This document shows, in pieces, positions 27,561 through 33,616 of a DNA stretch of 33,616 bases. The notes beneath the pieces are model-generated. The model did not search any database and was not told the DNA's origin. It saw only the letters and a list, made by a program, of their open reading frames with translations. The stretch comes from Clostridiaceae bacterium DTU079. Its GTDB lineage: Bacteria > Bacillota > Clostridia > Acetivibrionales > Acetivibrionaceae. The translations under genes and the position numbers were made by a program. The DNA lies in assembly GCA_001512505.1 (NCBI GenBank), contig LFSC01000052.1, forward strand, positions 1 to 33,616, given 5' to 3'. How positions within the stretch are numbered: position 1 is the stretch's first letter; the number at the start of each line of letters is the position of its first letter.

Positions 27561-28085
27561 TCAATATTTTTTGTCCGCGTATCCGACCCAGCCACCTTCT
27601 TTAATAAGGGCTTTGTCAAACTCTCCCACCGTAAAATCAATCTCTTCGGTTTGGTCTGCCGATGAAACAATAATTTTGTCTCTGTCAACATCAATTTCTA
27701 TTGTTGTTTCTTTATCTTTATAATTATCAAAAAGATAATCGATTTTTTCTTTCGGAAGTTCAATAGCAAACATACCGCAGTTGTACATGTTCTGCCTGAA
27801 AATCCTTGCAAAGCTTTCCGCAATTACAACATTAATGTCGTTCACTTCCAAAGCCCACGGAGCATGCTCCCTGGATGAACCGCATCCGAAATTGGCCCTG
27901 GTGACAATAACGGATTTGCCTCCAATGTCTTTTTTGGGATCAAAGCCGTCCAGCCTCAAATCTTCCAAAAGATACGGCCTTAAGGCCTCCTTTGTAATCT
28001 CGGTAAGATATTTGGCAGGAATTATTTCGTCGGTATTTATATCACTTCTATCTAAAAACAGTACTTTTCCGCTAAAGTTTTTCAT
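27561..28085 (-). CDS. leuD: 3-isopropylmalate dehydratase small subunit
   Basis: Partner of LeuC in isomerising 2-isopropylmalate to 3-isopropylmalate, and in this organism presumably also citramalate to 3-methylmalate. The product is 174 residues, the short archaeal/clostridial LeuD type. It has the swivelling-domain motifs DRSDINTDEIIPAKYL and NFGCGSSREHAPWAL. The start is ATG 28085, with GGGGGA 5 nt upstream. A longer frame to 28106 would overlap leuC. It begins 1 nt after the leuC stop, so the subunits are made together. Confidence 0.96.
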   Translation of the reverse strand: MKNFSGKVLFLDRSDINTDEIIPAKYLTEITKEALRPYLLEDLRLDGFDPKKDIGGKSVIVTRANFGCGSSREHAPWALEVNDINVVIAESFARIFRQNMYNCGMFAIELPKEKIDYLFDNYKDKETTIEIDVDRDKIIVSSADQTEEIDFTVGEFDKALIKEGGWVGYADKKY

Positions 28086-28086
28086 C

Positions 28087-29382
28087 TTATTCCCCCTTTT
28101 CGTCATATAAATCGGAGTTAACGATATATCCTTTAATTGCCGTAGCTGCAGCCGTTGCAGGGCTCATCAAATGAATCATTCCGCCCTTTCCCATACGTCC
28201 GTTAAAATTCCGGTTTGTCGTAGAGGCACATACCTCTCCGCTGGCCAATACACCGTTGCTCATGCCAAGGCAGGCTCCACAGGTAGGATTTGTCACACAG
28301 AAATTGGCTTCCTGGAATATCTCTATAATTCCTTCTTTAAGAGCCGCTTTATATACATCCGGCGTTGCAGGGCTTACTATTCCACGGACATTATCACTGA
28401 TCTTTTTGCCTTTTAAAACCCGAGCTGCTATTCTAAGGTCTTCAATCCTGCCGTTGGTGCAGCTTCCGATGTAAACCTGGTCAACTTTTGTTCCCGTCAT
28501 TTCCCTTACGGTTTTAACCTGATCCGGCTTGTAACCGAAGGTTACCATCGGCTCCAAATTTGACAGGTCATACTCATATACTTTTTCATAAACCGCATCT
28601 TCGTCGGATTTCCACTCGGAATATTTTTCCAAAGCCTCTTCCTTAGTCTTAAATTCATCCTTTATAAAATCCCACAGATAATCCACCGTTTTTCCATCCG
28701 GGTAACAAATACCGCAGGTTCCACCCGCTTCAATTGCCATATTGCACAAGGTCATTCTGGACTCCATGGACATCTCATCAATAATAGGACCTGTAAACTC
28801 TATAACCCTGTTGGTAGCACCGTTGACAGTCAACTCTTTAATAATATAAAGAATTACATCCTTGGCAAACACACCGGGCTTTAATTTTCCGTTCAATACT
28901 ATCTTTATGGTTTTAGGAGTGCGAAAAGCGCAAACCCCTTTTAATATTCCCACTTCCAAATCAGTAGTTCCAACCCCTGCAGCAAAAGCTCCAAAAGCTC
29001 CATGGGTACAGGTATGAGAATCTCCCATTATTATGGTATATCCCGGCCTTACAAATCCTTTCTCAGGAAATAGAGCATGGCATACTCCGTTGCGTCCGAT
29101 ATCGAAAAAATCCTTAATTCCATGTCTTCTGGCCCAATCACGGAGTATTTTCCCCTGCTCCGCTGTTTTGCTGTCCTTTGCAGGAGTAACATGGTCAATT
29201 ACTGCTTTGATTTTATCGGCATCAAAAACCCTGTCCATTCCCCTGTTTTGCAAATCGTTTATTGCTATAGGCGTCGTAATTTCATGACAGAATACTGCAT
29301 CAAGCTTTAAAACATGCGTGTCCGGAAAGGGCATATCAACCCTGTGCGCATCAAATATTTTTTCAGCTATTGTTTTACCCAT
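28087..29382 (-). CDS. leuC: 3-isopropylmalate dehydratase large subunit
   Basis: Aconitase-family subunit carrying the 4Fe-4S cluster. The product is 431 residues, the short LeuC/homoaconitase-like class. It has the early motif GDSHTCTHGAFGAFAAGVGTTD (cited in part). Cluster cysteines lie in GSCTNG and PTCGACLG, and the substrate-binding ASTTNRNFNGRMG is near the C-terminus. The start is ATG 29382, 6 nt after GAGGGTGA; the frame opens 9 nt earlier at a GTG within that site. It forms a two-gene unit with leuD and has no T-box leader of its own. leuB is not adjacent. Confidence 0.96.
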   Translation of the reverse strand: MGKTIAEKIFDAHRVDMPFPDTHVLKLDAVFCHEITTPIAINDLQNRGMDRVFDADKIKAVIDHVTPAKDSKTAEQGKILRDWARRHGIKDFFDIGRNGVCHALFPEKGFVRPGYTIIMGDSHTCTHGAFGAFAAGVGTTDLEVGILKGVCAFRTPKTIKIVLNGKLKPGVFAKDVILYIIKELTVNGATNRVIEFTGPIIDEMSMESRMTLCNMAIEAGGTCGICYPDGKTVDYLWDFIKDEFKTKEEALEKYSEWKSDEDAVYEKVYEYDLSNLEPMVTFGYKPDQVKTVREMTGTKVDQVYIGSCTNGRIEDLRIAARVLKGKKISDNVRGIVSPATPDVYKAALKEGIIEIFQEANFCVTNPTCGACLGMSNGVLASGEVCASTTNRNFNGRMGKGGMIHLMSPATAAATAIKGYIVNSDLYDEKGE

Positions 29383-29591
29383 ACAAATCACCCTCTATAA
29401 TTTATTCCGTTGTTCAAATTGATTCGTTAATCGGTAGGTATACTAATATCTTTTCAAAGTATATATTTGATTAACCATGTTATCATTATAATATCCCAAA
29501 TAGAATATTACTTCCTAAAATATATCTAAAATTATTTGAATTTTTAACGATTATTGACCTTTTAGAAAAAGAAACAACCCCTCCAAAGAAC

Positions 29592-30263
29592 TTAATCCTG
29601 ATTCTTCATTTTCCATAAACCCTTTTCGTCATTACCAAGGTTTTCCGAAACAGAAACTATCGTACCCTCAATGAATCCCTTGTCAATTACCACCGGTGTA
29701 TACAATTCACTTTTTAAGCTTATCTTTGTCAGATCTCCCGTAATTTCATTTACATGCCAATAATCCTCAATTTCTCCCGTTTCGCCGTTTACAGTGTCAC
29801 CAACTTTTCTTCTGAAATTTCTATAGAGCGTAATATTCGAATCTTTTCCGTCCCGATCTCTTGAGAAAAATTCAACAATGCAATTATTTATATTATATAG
29901 CATTTGATACCCAATAACATTCGGTCCATCATACAGAACTTCATAAACGGGTGCTTCTCCGAGGTGTTCTTTAATCTGAGAAAAATTCATTCCTTTTTTA
30001 ACTCCAGCTATTTCTACATTGTCATCACAATCAATCCAGAACACTTTGTTGTCTTCCTTTTCAATGTCAATATCTTGATAATCAAAAACTATGGTTATTC
30101 CATATTTTTTAAAGTAATAACCCTTATAAGATGCTTCTGCGCCGGTATATACTATTTCATAATCCTGCCCGAGCATTTCCATGATTTCAGAACTGGTGCT
30201 ATGAATACATTTAAATATTATATCTTCTTTTTCCCGGGATGTTATTTCCGAATCCGATGTGTT
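29592..30263 (-). pseudogene. C-terminal part of a split membrane protein (DUF4309-like)
   Basis: This reading continues in the same frame directly after the TAA at 30264-30266 of the upstream half, and runs to a stop at 29592-29594. The first ATG is at 30182, with no ribosome binding site. Domain-like sequence already precedes it (EKEDIIFKCIHSTSSEIMEMLGQDYEIVYTG), so independent translation is unlikely. The domain resembles DUF4309 (YjgB-like), with the repeated pattern VEIAGVKKGMNFSQIKEHLGEAPVYEVLYDGP and a preceding copy EIMEMLGQDYEIVYTGAEASYKGYYFKKYGI. Its function is unknown; it is presumably outside the membrane. Confidence 0.7.
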
Positions 30264-31004
30264 TTAAGGTACGGACTGTGATGGAGTTGCCTCAATTATA
30301 TTCCCTGCCTGTGAGGGTATTGGTGTTGCTTTTCTTTCGCCGTCTTCCGGTAAAGATAATTCCCCTCCTATGAATGCAATGTCCTGTATATTTGTCCCTT
30401 TGAATTTAACTAAAAGCTTAGATTTACCAGTCTTTGGCATGTACTCGTATAAGCATACGTTATATGTCATTTTCGGGCTGTTGTCCAAAACCTCATACAC
30501 TATCCTGCCGTCTATATATCTGGCATTGATATATTCCGATTTATTTGTAAGTGTTTTTTGAATGTTCTCATACAAACCGGGATACTGGTTAATAACCGCA
30601 TCGCCTTCCAAATACGAAACACCCTTTTCCTTCTCTCCGTATAACTTCATTAACTCGTTAAATTCCGATTCAGTAATCTTTTTTTTGGTTCCATAGGTTG
30701 TATTCACTTTATAATACTCTTGACTGTCAAAAAGCATTCCGGTTGCCCGGGTAGAAACAATCATGTCCGCAGGCTGTTTTTCAATGTATAGCTTAGCAAA
30801 TGTCAATATTACTGCAACAACTGTTGAGCACAATAACAAAACAATACACACCGTCAAAGTAATCTTTTTGGCTTTGGATTTACCGTTTTCATTTTTATTT
30901 TCCTTATTATGCAAAATTAAAATCACTGTCCCAAAGCCAATTAAAACTAACAGAAAAATTATGATCATCCATGCGAAATTTAATGAGAAGCTTTCTATTG
31001 ACAT
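30264..31004 (-). CDS. membrane protein of unknown function, N-terminal part of a split gene
   Basis: 246 residues from ATG 31004 (GGGGGTG about 8 nt upstream) to TAA 30264-30266. It has two membrane segments (about 10-31 and 47-70), separated by a charged loop KENKNENGKSKAKK. An extracellular domain about 150 residues long follows (YYKVNTTYGTKKKITESEFNELMKLYG...), and a Pro/Ser/Thr linker ends in SQAGNIIEATPSQSVP. The linker ends at the stop codon and the same frame resumes with more linker-like sequence, NTSDSEITSREKED. The original protein therefore spanned 29592-31004, about 469 residues. I recognise no domain in this half. It may still be made as a truncated product. Confidence 0.65.
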   Translation of the reverse strand: MSIESFSLNFAWMIIIFLLVLIGFGTVILILHNKENKNENGKSKAKKITLTVCIVLLLCSTVVAVILTFAKLYIEKQPADMIVSTRATGMLFDSQEYYKVNTTYGTKKKITESEFNELMKLYGEKEKGVSYLEGDAVINQYPGLYENIQKTLTNKSEYINARYIDGRIVYEVLDNSPKMTYNVCLYEYMPKTGKSKLLVKFKGTNIQDIAFIGGELSLPEDGERKATPIPSQAGNIIEATPSQSVP

Positions 31005-31304
31005 TAATTAAGCACCCCCAAATTCCAGACAAGAAAGAAAATTTGAATATTCTTCTTCGTTACAATATTTCTTTATTGCCTCAATAACCCTATCACTTAT
31101 AAAACATTATACTATAATATTATATCCTGCTACAAGTTTTACCAATATACATTCTAAACCGACCGTTATCTTCTGACAATAATCAGTAGCCATATTGGCT
31201 GTTATGATCCTCTACTTTAAAATATTTCCAAAATTTGCTCAAAAGACAACAAAAAGCTTTTATGGTAGGTGCAAAGAAATTGATAGAGGCAATGCAGGGA
31301 TAAG

Positions 31305-31330
31305 AAAGGGGAAACCCTTTTTTATTGTAT
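31305..31330 (+). terminator. orphan intrinsic terminator
   Basis: AAAGGG-GAAA-CCCTTT followed by TTTATTGTAT. No intact plus-strand gene lies upstream. Confidence 0.65.
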
Positions 31331-31370
31331 AAAAAATCTGCATAGGCATTAAATTTTCAATATAGAAATG

Positions 31371-31401
31371 CCGAAAACCCTTGCAAAACAAGGGTTTTCG
31401 G
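31371..31401 (-). terminator. hairpin downstream of tRNA-Ser
   Basis: CCGAAAACCCTTG and CAAGGGTTTTCGG form a 13-bp stem with a 5-nt loop, 8 nt past the CCA end. The following minus-strand sequence is CATTTCTATATTG, so the T tract is poor but the position fits a terminator. Confidence 0.6.
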
Positions 31402-31409
31402 ACAAATTG

Positions 31410-31501
31410 TGGCGGAGAGAGAGGGATTCGAACCCTCGGTACGCTATCAACGTACACACGATTTCCAGTCGTGCGCCTTAGACCAGCTCAGCCATCTCTC
31501 C
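31410..31501 (-). tRNA. tRNA-Ser (anticodon GGA)
   Basis: 92 nt on the minus strand. The acceptor stem is GGAGAGA/TCTCTCC with G discriminator and encoded CCA. The D arm is TGGCTGAGCTGG. The anticodon stem CACGA/TCGTG has loop CTGGAAA, giving GGA, which reads UCC and UCU. A long variable arm (GTACG/CGTAC) is diagnostic of serine tRNA. The T arm is GAGGGTTCGAATCCCTC. A hairpin with loop GAAA lies 10 nt upstream (31512-31542), possibly in the primary transcript's 5' leader. Confidence 0.97.
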
Positions 31502-31683
31502 ATATACCCCTCACATAAATAAAGCCTTTCGGCTTTTATGTGATGCAAATATTCAATTCAATCACCCGATTATTATAACATGGATGAGCGAAAAAATGCA
31601 ATAGCAAATATAAATTAAATATAATTTTCTATGCAGTAATATTATACCATCAAGTTAAAGTGCGAAGGTACTTCCATACAATA

Positions 31684-31714
31684 AAACAAAAGCCCATACG
31701 GGCTTTTATTTTAT
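31684..31714 (-). terminator. terminator of the lipoprotein gene
   Basis: AAAAGCCC-GTAT-GGGCTTTT then GTTTTATTG on the minus strand, about 35 nt past the stop. The plus strand also has a T run (TTTTATTTTATT), so it can work both ways. Confidence 0.8.
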
Positions 31715-31740
31715 TGTATTTAATATTCACCAAAATCGTT

Positions 31741-32442
31741 TTATTGTAAAATTTCCCCTTCAGGTATCGGCTTTTTAAGAATGTCCTTTAAATCATCGAA
31801 AGGTATCTCAAACTCAAGAGGCTGATCCTTTGTATAATCCAATGACTGGAAGTATATTACGAGATTGTTTCCCTTTAGATAGAAACCCTGTCCTTCTTCT
31901 TCAATACCTTCAAACTCCCTGAGAGTCTCAATTCCCAGATTTTCAAACTTTTCTTTTATAAATGAGTTTATCTTTTCTTTGTATTTTTTGTTTTTAAACA
32001 ATTCCGGCAGCATCATATCTTCAGCACTGTTCAAATCAAAGGTATATGTATCGATAATAACGTCGGTCATTTCACCTTCCATCTGGGATTCGATATAAAA
32101 CTTAATACTAAGTTTTTCTTTGGATTTGTACGGAACTTCATATCTAACATTTGTAGTCTCTTTAATTCCCAAATCTTCACCAAGACCGCTCAGCTCTTTA
32201 TACTGTTCTACTCTGTTTTTTATGGTTTCATTAACCTTATCTTCTATTCTCTTGTCAATTAAGTCCGTTACCTTTGGGTAACTAATACTCATGGTTGATT
32301 CTCCCTCTGAAAGCTGCTCGGATTGTGCCACTAATTGATATTTGTCAGTCAATTCGCTGGCCTGTAGCTTCTCCTTCTTATCACCGGAACACCCCACAAA
32401 AACAAAGGATAATAAAAGCATGCAAATCACTAACTTTTTCAC
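31741..32442 (-). CDS. lipoprotein with DUF3298-like domain
   Basis: A 233-residue secreted lipoprotein. The signal peptide KKLVICMLLLSFVFVGCSG has lipobox Cys18. The mature part has the DUF4163/DUF3298 arrangement seen in RsiV and PdaC. An early strand TMSISYPKVTDL is followed by helix KRIEDKVNETIKNRVEQY. Then come YKSKEKLSIKFYIESQMEG, TYTFDLNSAEDMMLPELFK and the late NNLVIYFQSLDYTKDQPLEFEIPFDDLKDIL (cited in parts). RsiV uses this domain to bind lysozyme, but no anti-sigma helix exists here. The role is therefore unknown. It starts at GTG 32442, 7-8 nt after GGAGGG. The frame runs to 32547, but the lipoprotein signal fixes the later start. Confidence 0.8.
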   Translation of the reverse strand: MKKLVICMLLLSFVFVGCSGDKKEKLQASELTDKYQLVAQSEQLSEGESTMSISYPKVTDLIDKRIEDKVNETIKNRVEQYKELSGLGEDLGIKETTNVRYEVPYKSKEKLSIKFYIESQMEGEMTDVIIDTYTFDLNSAEDMMLPELFKNKKYKEKINSFIKEKFENLGIETLREFEGIEEEGQGFYLKGNNLVIYFQSLDYTKDQPLEFEIPFDDLKDILKKPIPEGEILQ

Positions 32443-32595
32443 CAAAATATCCCTCCACTTATTTTCAATTATTAATGTCTTTTTTAAAACATGTCCTCTA
32501 TTACTATAACATATCTTTAAGAAAAATAAAATACAAAAAAACAGCAACAGAAATCTATTCTGAAGCTGCTTTTCATAATCTTTTTCGATACATAT

Positions 32596-33453
32596 TCAAT
32601 CTTCCTGAAAACTAGACAAGAATTTAATAGCCATAAATCCCAGGATAAATGCAGCTATGGATATCAGACCAAAGCTTATCCACCAAGGTACACCCGCACT
32701 TTCAGGAATTGCAGGTAATATTTTATCTTTAAAAATATCAGCTGTTGAGCCGAGTACAAATCCTATAATCGCACAATAAGTCTGATGGGGAAATGTATTC
32801 AAAGTCCACTCAATAGGTTTTGTAATAAGGAAAACTCCGATTAACGTCGCAATTCCCAACAAGCCTATGAAAACAATATCAAATCCGGTTATTGCCGCAA
32901 GCATTGTATCATACATACCCAGTACCAGCAGCATATGGGAGGTACTAATACCCGGAAGCACCAAAGCCAAAGCAATTATAATACCGGTAAGCAATAACAT
33001 CAAATAATGGGTAATTCCAGAACCGATGCTAATATTGATGCTTCCTGCCGGAATAAATCCAATGGATATTACAATTATGAAACCAAGCAAGAAATATATA
33101 CCTGAAGATATCCTCAATGAGGTTTCCTTTGTCTTTTTATACAACGCAGGAATTCCGCCGACTACCGCACCCAAGAAAAACACGGATACAGGCAAAGGAA
33201 ATTTTTCCAGAAGCCATTTAATTAAAAATGAAAGGGAACAAATACCGGCACCCGCTCCGATACAAACCTTCACTAAAAATATCGTATTACCTTTTATATC
33301 TTTTAAAAAGTTACTGACTGCACTGATCAGCTTATCATAAATACCTAAAAGAATGGCCATTGTACCGCCACTTACTCCGGGAACGCTCATAGACGAGCCG
33401 ATAATATACCCCTTTAATATTGTAAGCAAATCATCTTTAAAATTATTCTTCAT
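32596..33453 (-). CDS. popT: DUF368 membrane protein, PopT-type undecaprenyl-phosphate transporter
   Basis: 285-residue polytopic membrane protein with about eight hydrophobic segments. Two related signature loops lie near each half: SVPGVSGGTMAILLGIYD (about 23-40) and LVLPGISTSHMLLVLGMYD (about 163-181). Together they define DUF368. DUF368 proteins (PopT) were shown in other bacteria to recycle undecaprenyl phosphate across the membrane, so that is the expected role here. It starts at ATG 33453, which begins the conserved N-terminus. The only ribosome binding site, AAAGGAGG, is 29 nt upstream, with a hairpin exactly between. It is preceded by a near-perfect sigma-A promoter. Confidence 0.85.
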   Translation of the reverse strand: MKNNFKDDLLTILKGYIIGSSMSVPGVSGGTMAILLGIYDKLISAVSNFLKDIKGNTIFLVKVCIGAGAGICSLSFLIKWLLEKFPLPVSVFFLGAVVGGIPALYKKTKETSLRISSGIYFLLGFIIVISIGFIPAGSINISIGSGITHYLMLLLTGIIIALALVLPGISTSHMLLVLGMYDTMLAAITGFDIVFIGLLGIATLIGVFLITKPIEWTLNTFPHQTYCAIIGFVLGSTADIFKDKILPAIPESAGVPWWISFGLISIAAFILGFMAIKFLSSFQED

Positions 33454-33490
33454 CTGCTTAAATACACCTATTACGGTGTATTCCTCCTTT
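33454..33490 (-). promoter_or_regulatory. hairpin-bridged Shine-Dalgarno of the DUF368 gene
   Basis: On the minus strand AAAGGAGG (33490-33483) is followed at once by AATACACC-GTAATA-GGTGTATT (8-bp stem, 33482-33461), then TAAGCAG, then ATG 33453. Unfolded spacing is 29 nt; with the hairpin looped out it becomes 7 nt, the optimum. No in-frame ATG, GTG or TTG lies closer to the Shine-Dalgarno. Confidence 0.75.
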
Positions 33491-33525
33491 TAATCCATGA
33501 TTTTTATGATAATAACAGCACTGAA

Positions 33526-33554
33526 ATTATAGCATTATACACTGCCGGTGTCAA
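33526..33554 (-). promoter_or_regulatory. consensus sigma-A promoter of the DUF368 gene
   Basis: TTGACA (33554-33549), exactly 17 bp, then TATAAT (33531-33526). Predicted start near 33519, leader about 66 nt. Confidence 0.92.
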
Positions 33555-33616
33555 GTACAGGTCTTCTCATTCTATAGCTTGAGGAATCTGCCCTCCATCA
33601 TTTGTGATAGGTCTCA

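Larger units (their letters stand above)
31005..31409. other. AT-rich spacer with a plus-strand terminator
   Basis: This 405-nt spacer lies between the split membrane gene and tRNA-Ser. A plus-strand intrinsic terminator is present at 31305-31330: AAAGGG-GAAA-CCCTTT then TTTATTG. Just before it a 33-codon frame (31208-31303) ends LLKRQQKAFMVGAKKLIEAMQG, which looks protein-like. It could be the remnant of a lost gene's 3' end, but it is too short to assign. Nothing else is evident. Confidence 0.4.

Noticed and set aside
29383..29591. T-box or other leader before leuC
   Set aside because: No AGGGTGGNACC-like core and no attenuator hairpin with a T run upstream of leuC.

Overview
The window looks like the chromosome of an anaerobic, spore-forming, cellulosome-producing Clostridia species. 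It is most probably of the Acetivibrio (Clostridium) thermocellum group. The evidence is a type I dockerin with two calcium-binding repeats, an S-layer homology (SLH) protein remnant, the sporulation protease YabG, the [FeFe]-hydrogenase maturase HydE, a leucine T-box, and a citramalate route to isoleucine. The species assignment is inferred from gene content, not from a database match.

Layout. 1-0.9 kb: the 3' remnant of an unknown gene, a 42-nt palindrome and an 85-residue orphan gene. 0.95-7.9 kb: the branched-chain amino acid operon ilvB-ilvN-ilvC-leuA-cimA on the minus strand. It has a sigma-A promoter, a T-box leader with a CUC (Leu) specifier and an attenuator terminator. 7.9-10.1 kb: guaD, htrA and a DUF951 gene, all minus. 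10.1-11.9 kb: a gene-poor stretch with a candidate small RNA, a run of stem-loops and a decayed SLH gene. 11.9-13.2 kb: a LysM/M14 peptidoglycan peptidase. 13.2-18.4 kb: topB, yabG, a cation-diffusion-facilitator transporter and hydE, all minus. 18.7-20.4 kb: a LacI-type regulator and an SRAP-domain DNA-repair protein, in tandem. 20.4-22.4 kb: an RCC1-repeat protein carrying a dockerin. 22.8-24.6 kb: a MetF-like protein and uppP, convergent. 24.7-27.4 kb: a chemoreceptor behind a sigma-D-type promoter, frameshifted in this sequence. 27.5-29.4 kb: leuC-leuD. 29.6-31.0 kb: a membrane-protein gene split by an in-frame stop. 31.4 kb: tRNA-Ser(GGA). 31.7-33.6 kb: a DUF3298-like lipoprotein and a DUF368 (PopT-type) undecaprenyl-phosphate transporter.

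Working together: LeuA and CimA each feed LeuCD, and IlvBNC serves all three branched-chain amino acids. The window therefore holds most of the Leu/Ile/Val pathway, although ilvD, leuB and the aminotransferase are not here. UppP and the DUF368 protein both act in recycling the undecaprenyl carrier lipid.

The least ordinary signals are five. A consensus Shine-Dalgarno before the DUF368 gene is separated from its ATG by an exactly fitting hairpin. There is a promoter-to-terminator small RNA unit near 10.4 kb. A palindromic intergenic repeat with core AAACTTAAGTTT occurs three times. A dockerin-bearing beta-propeller protein is present. Two genes (chemoreceptor and membrane protein) are each broken by one lesion that is easy to test. 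I did not find a clearly new multi-gene system.
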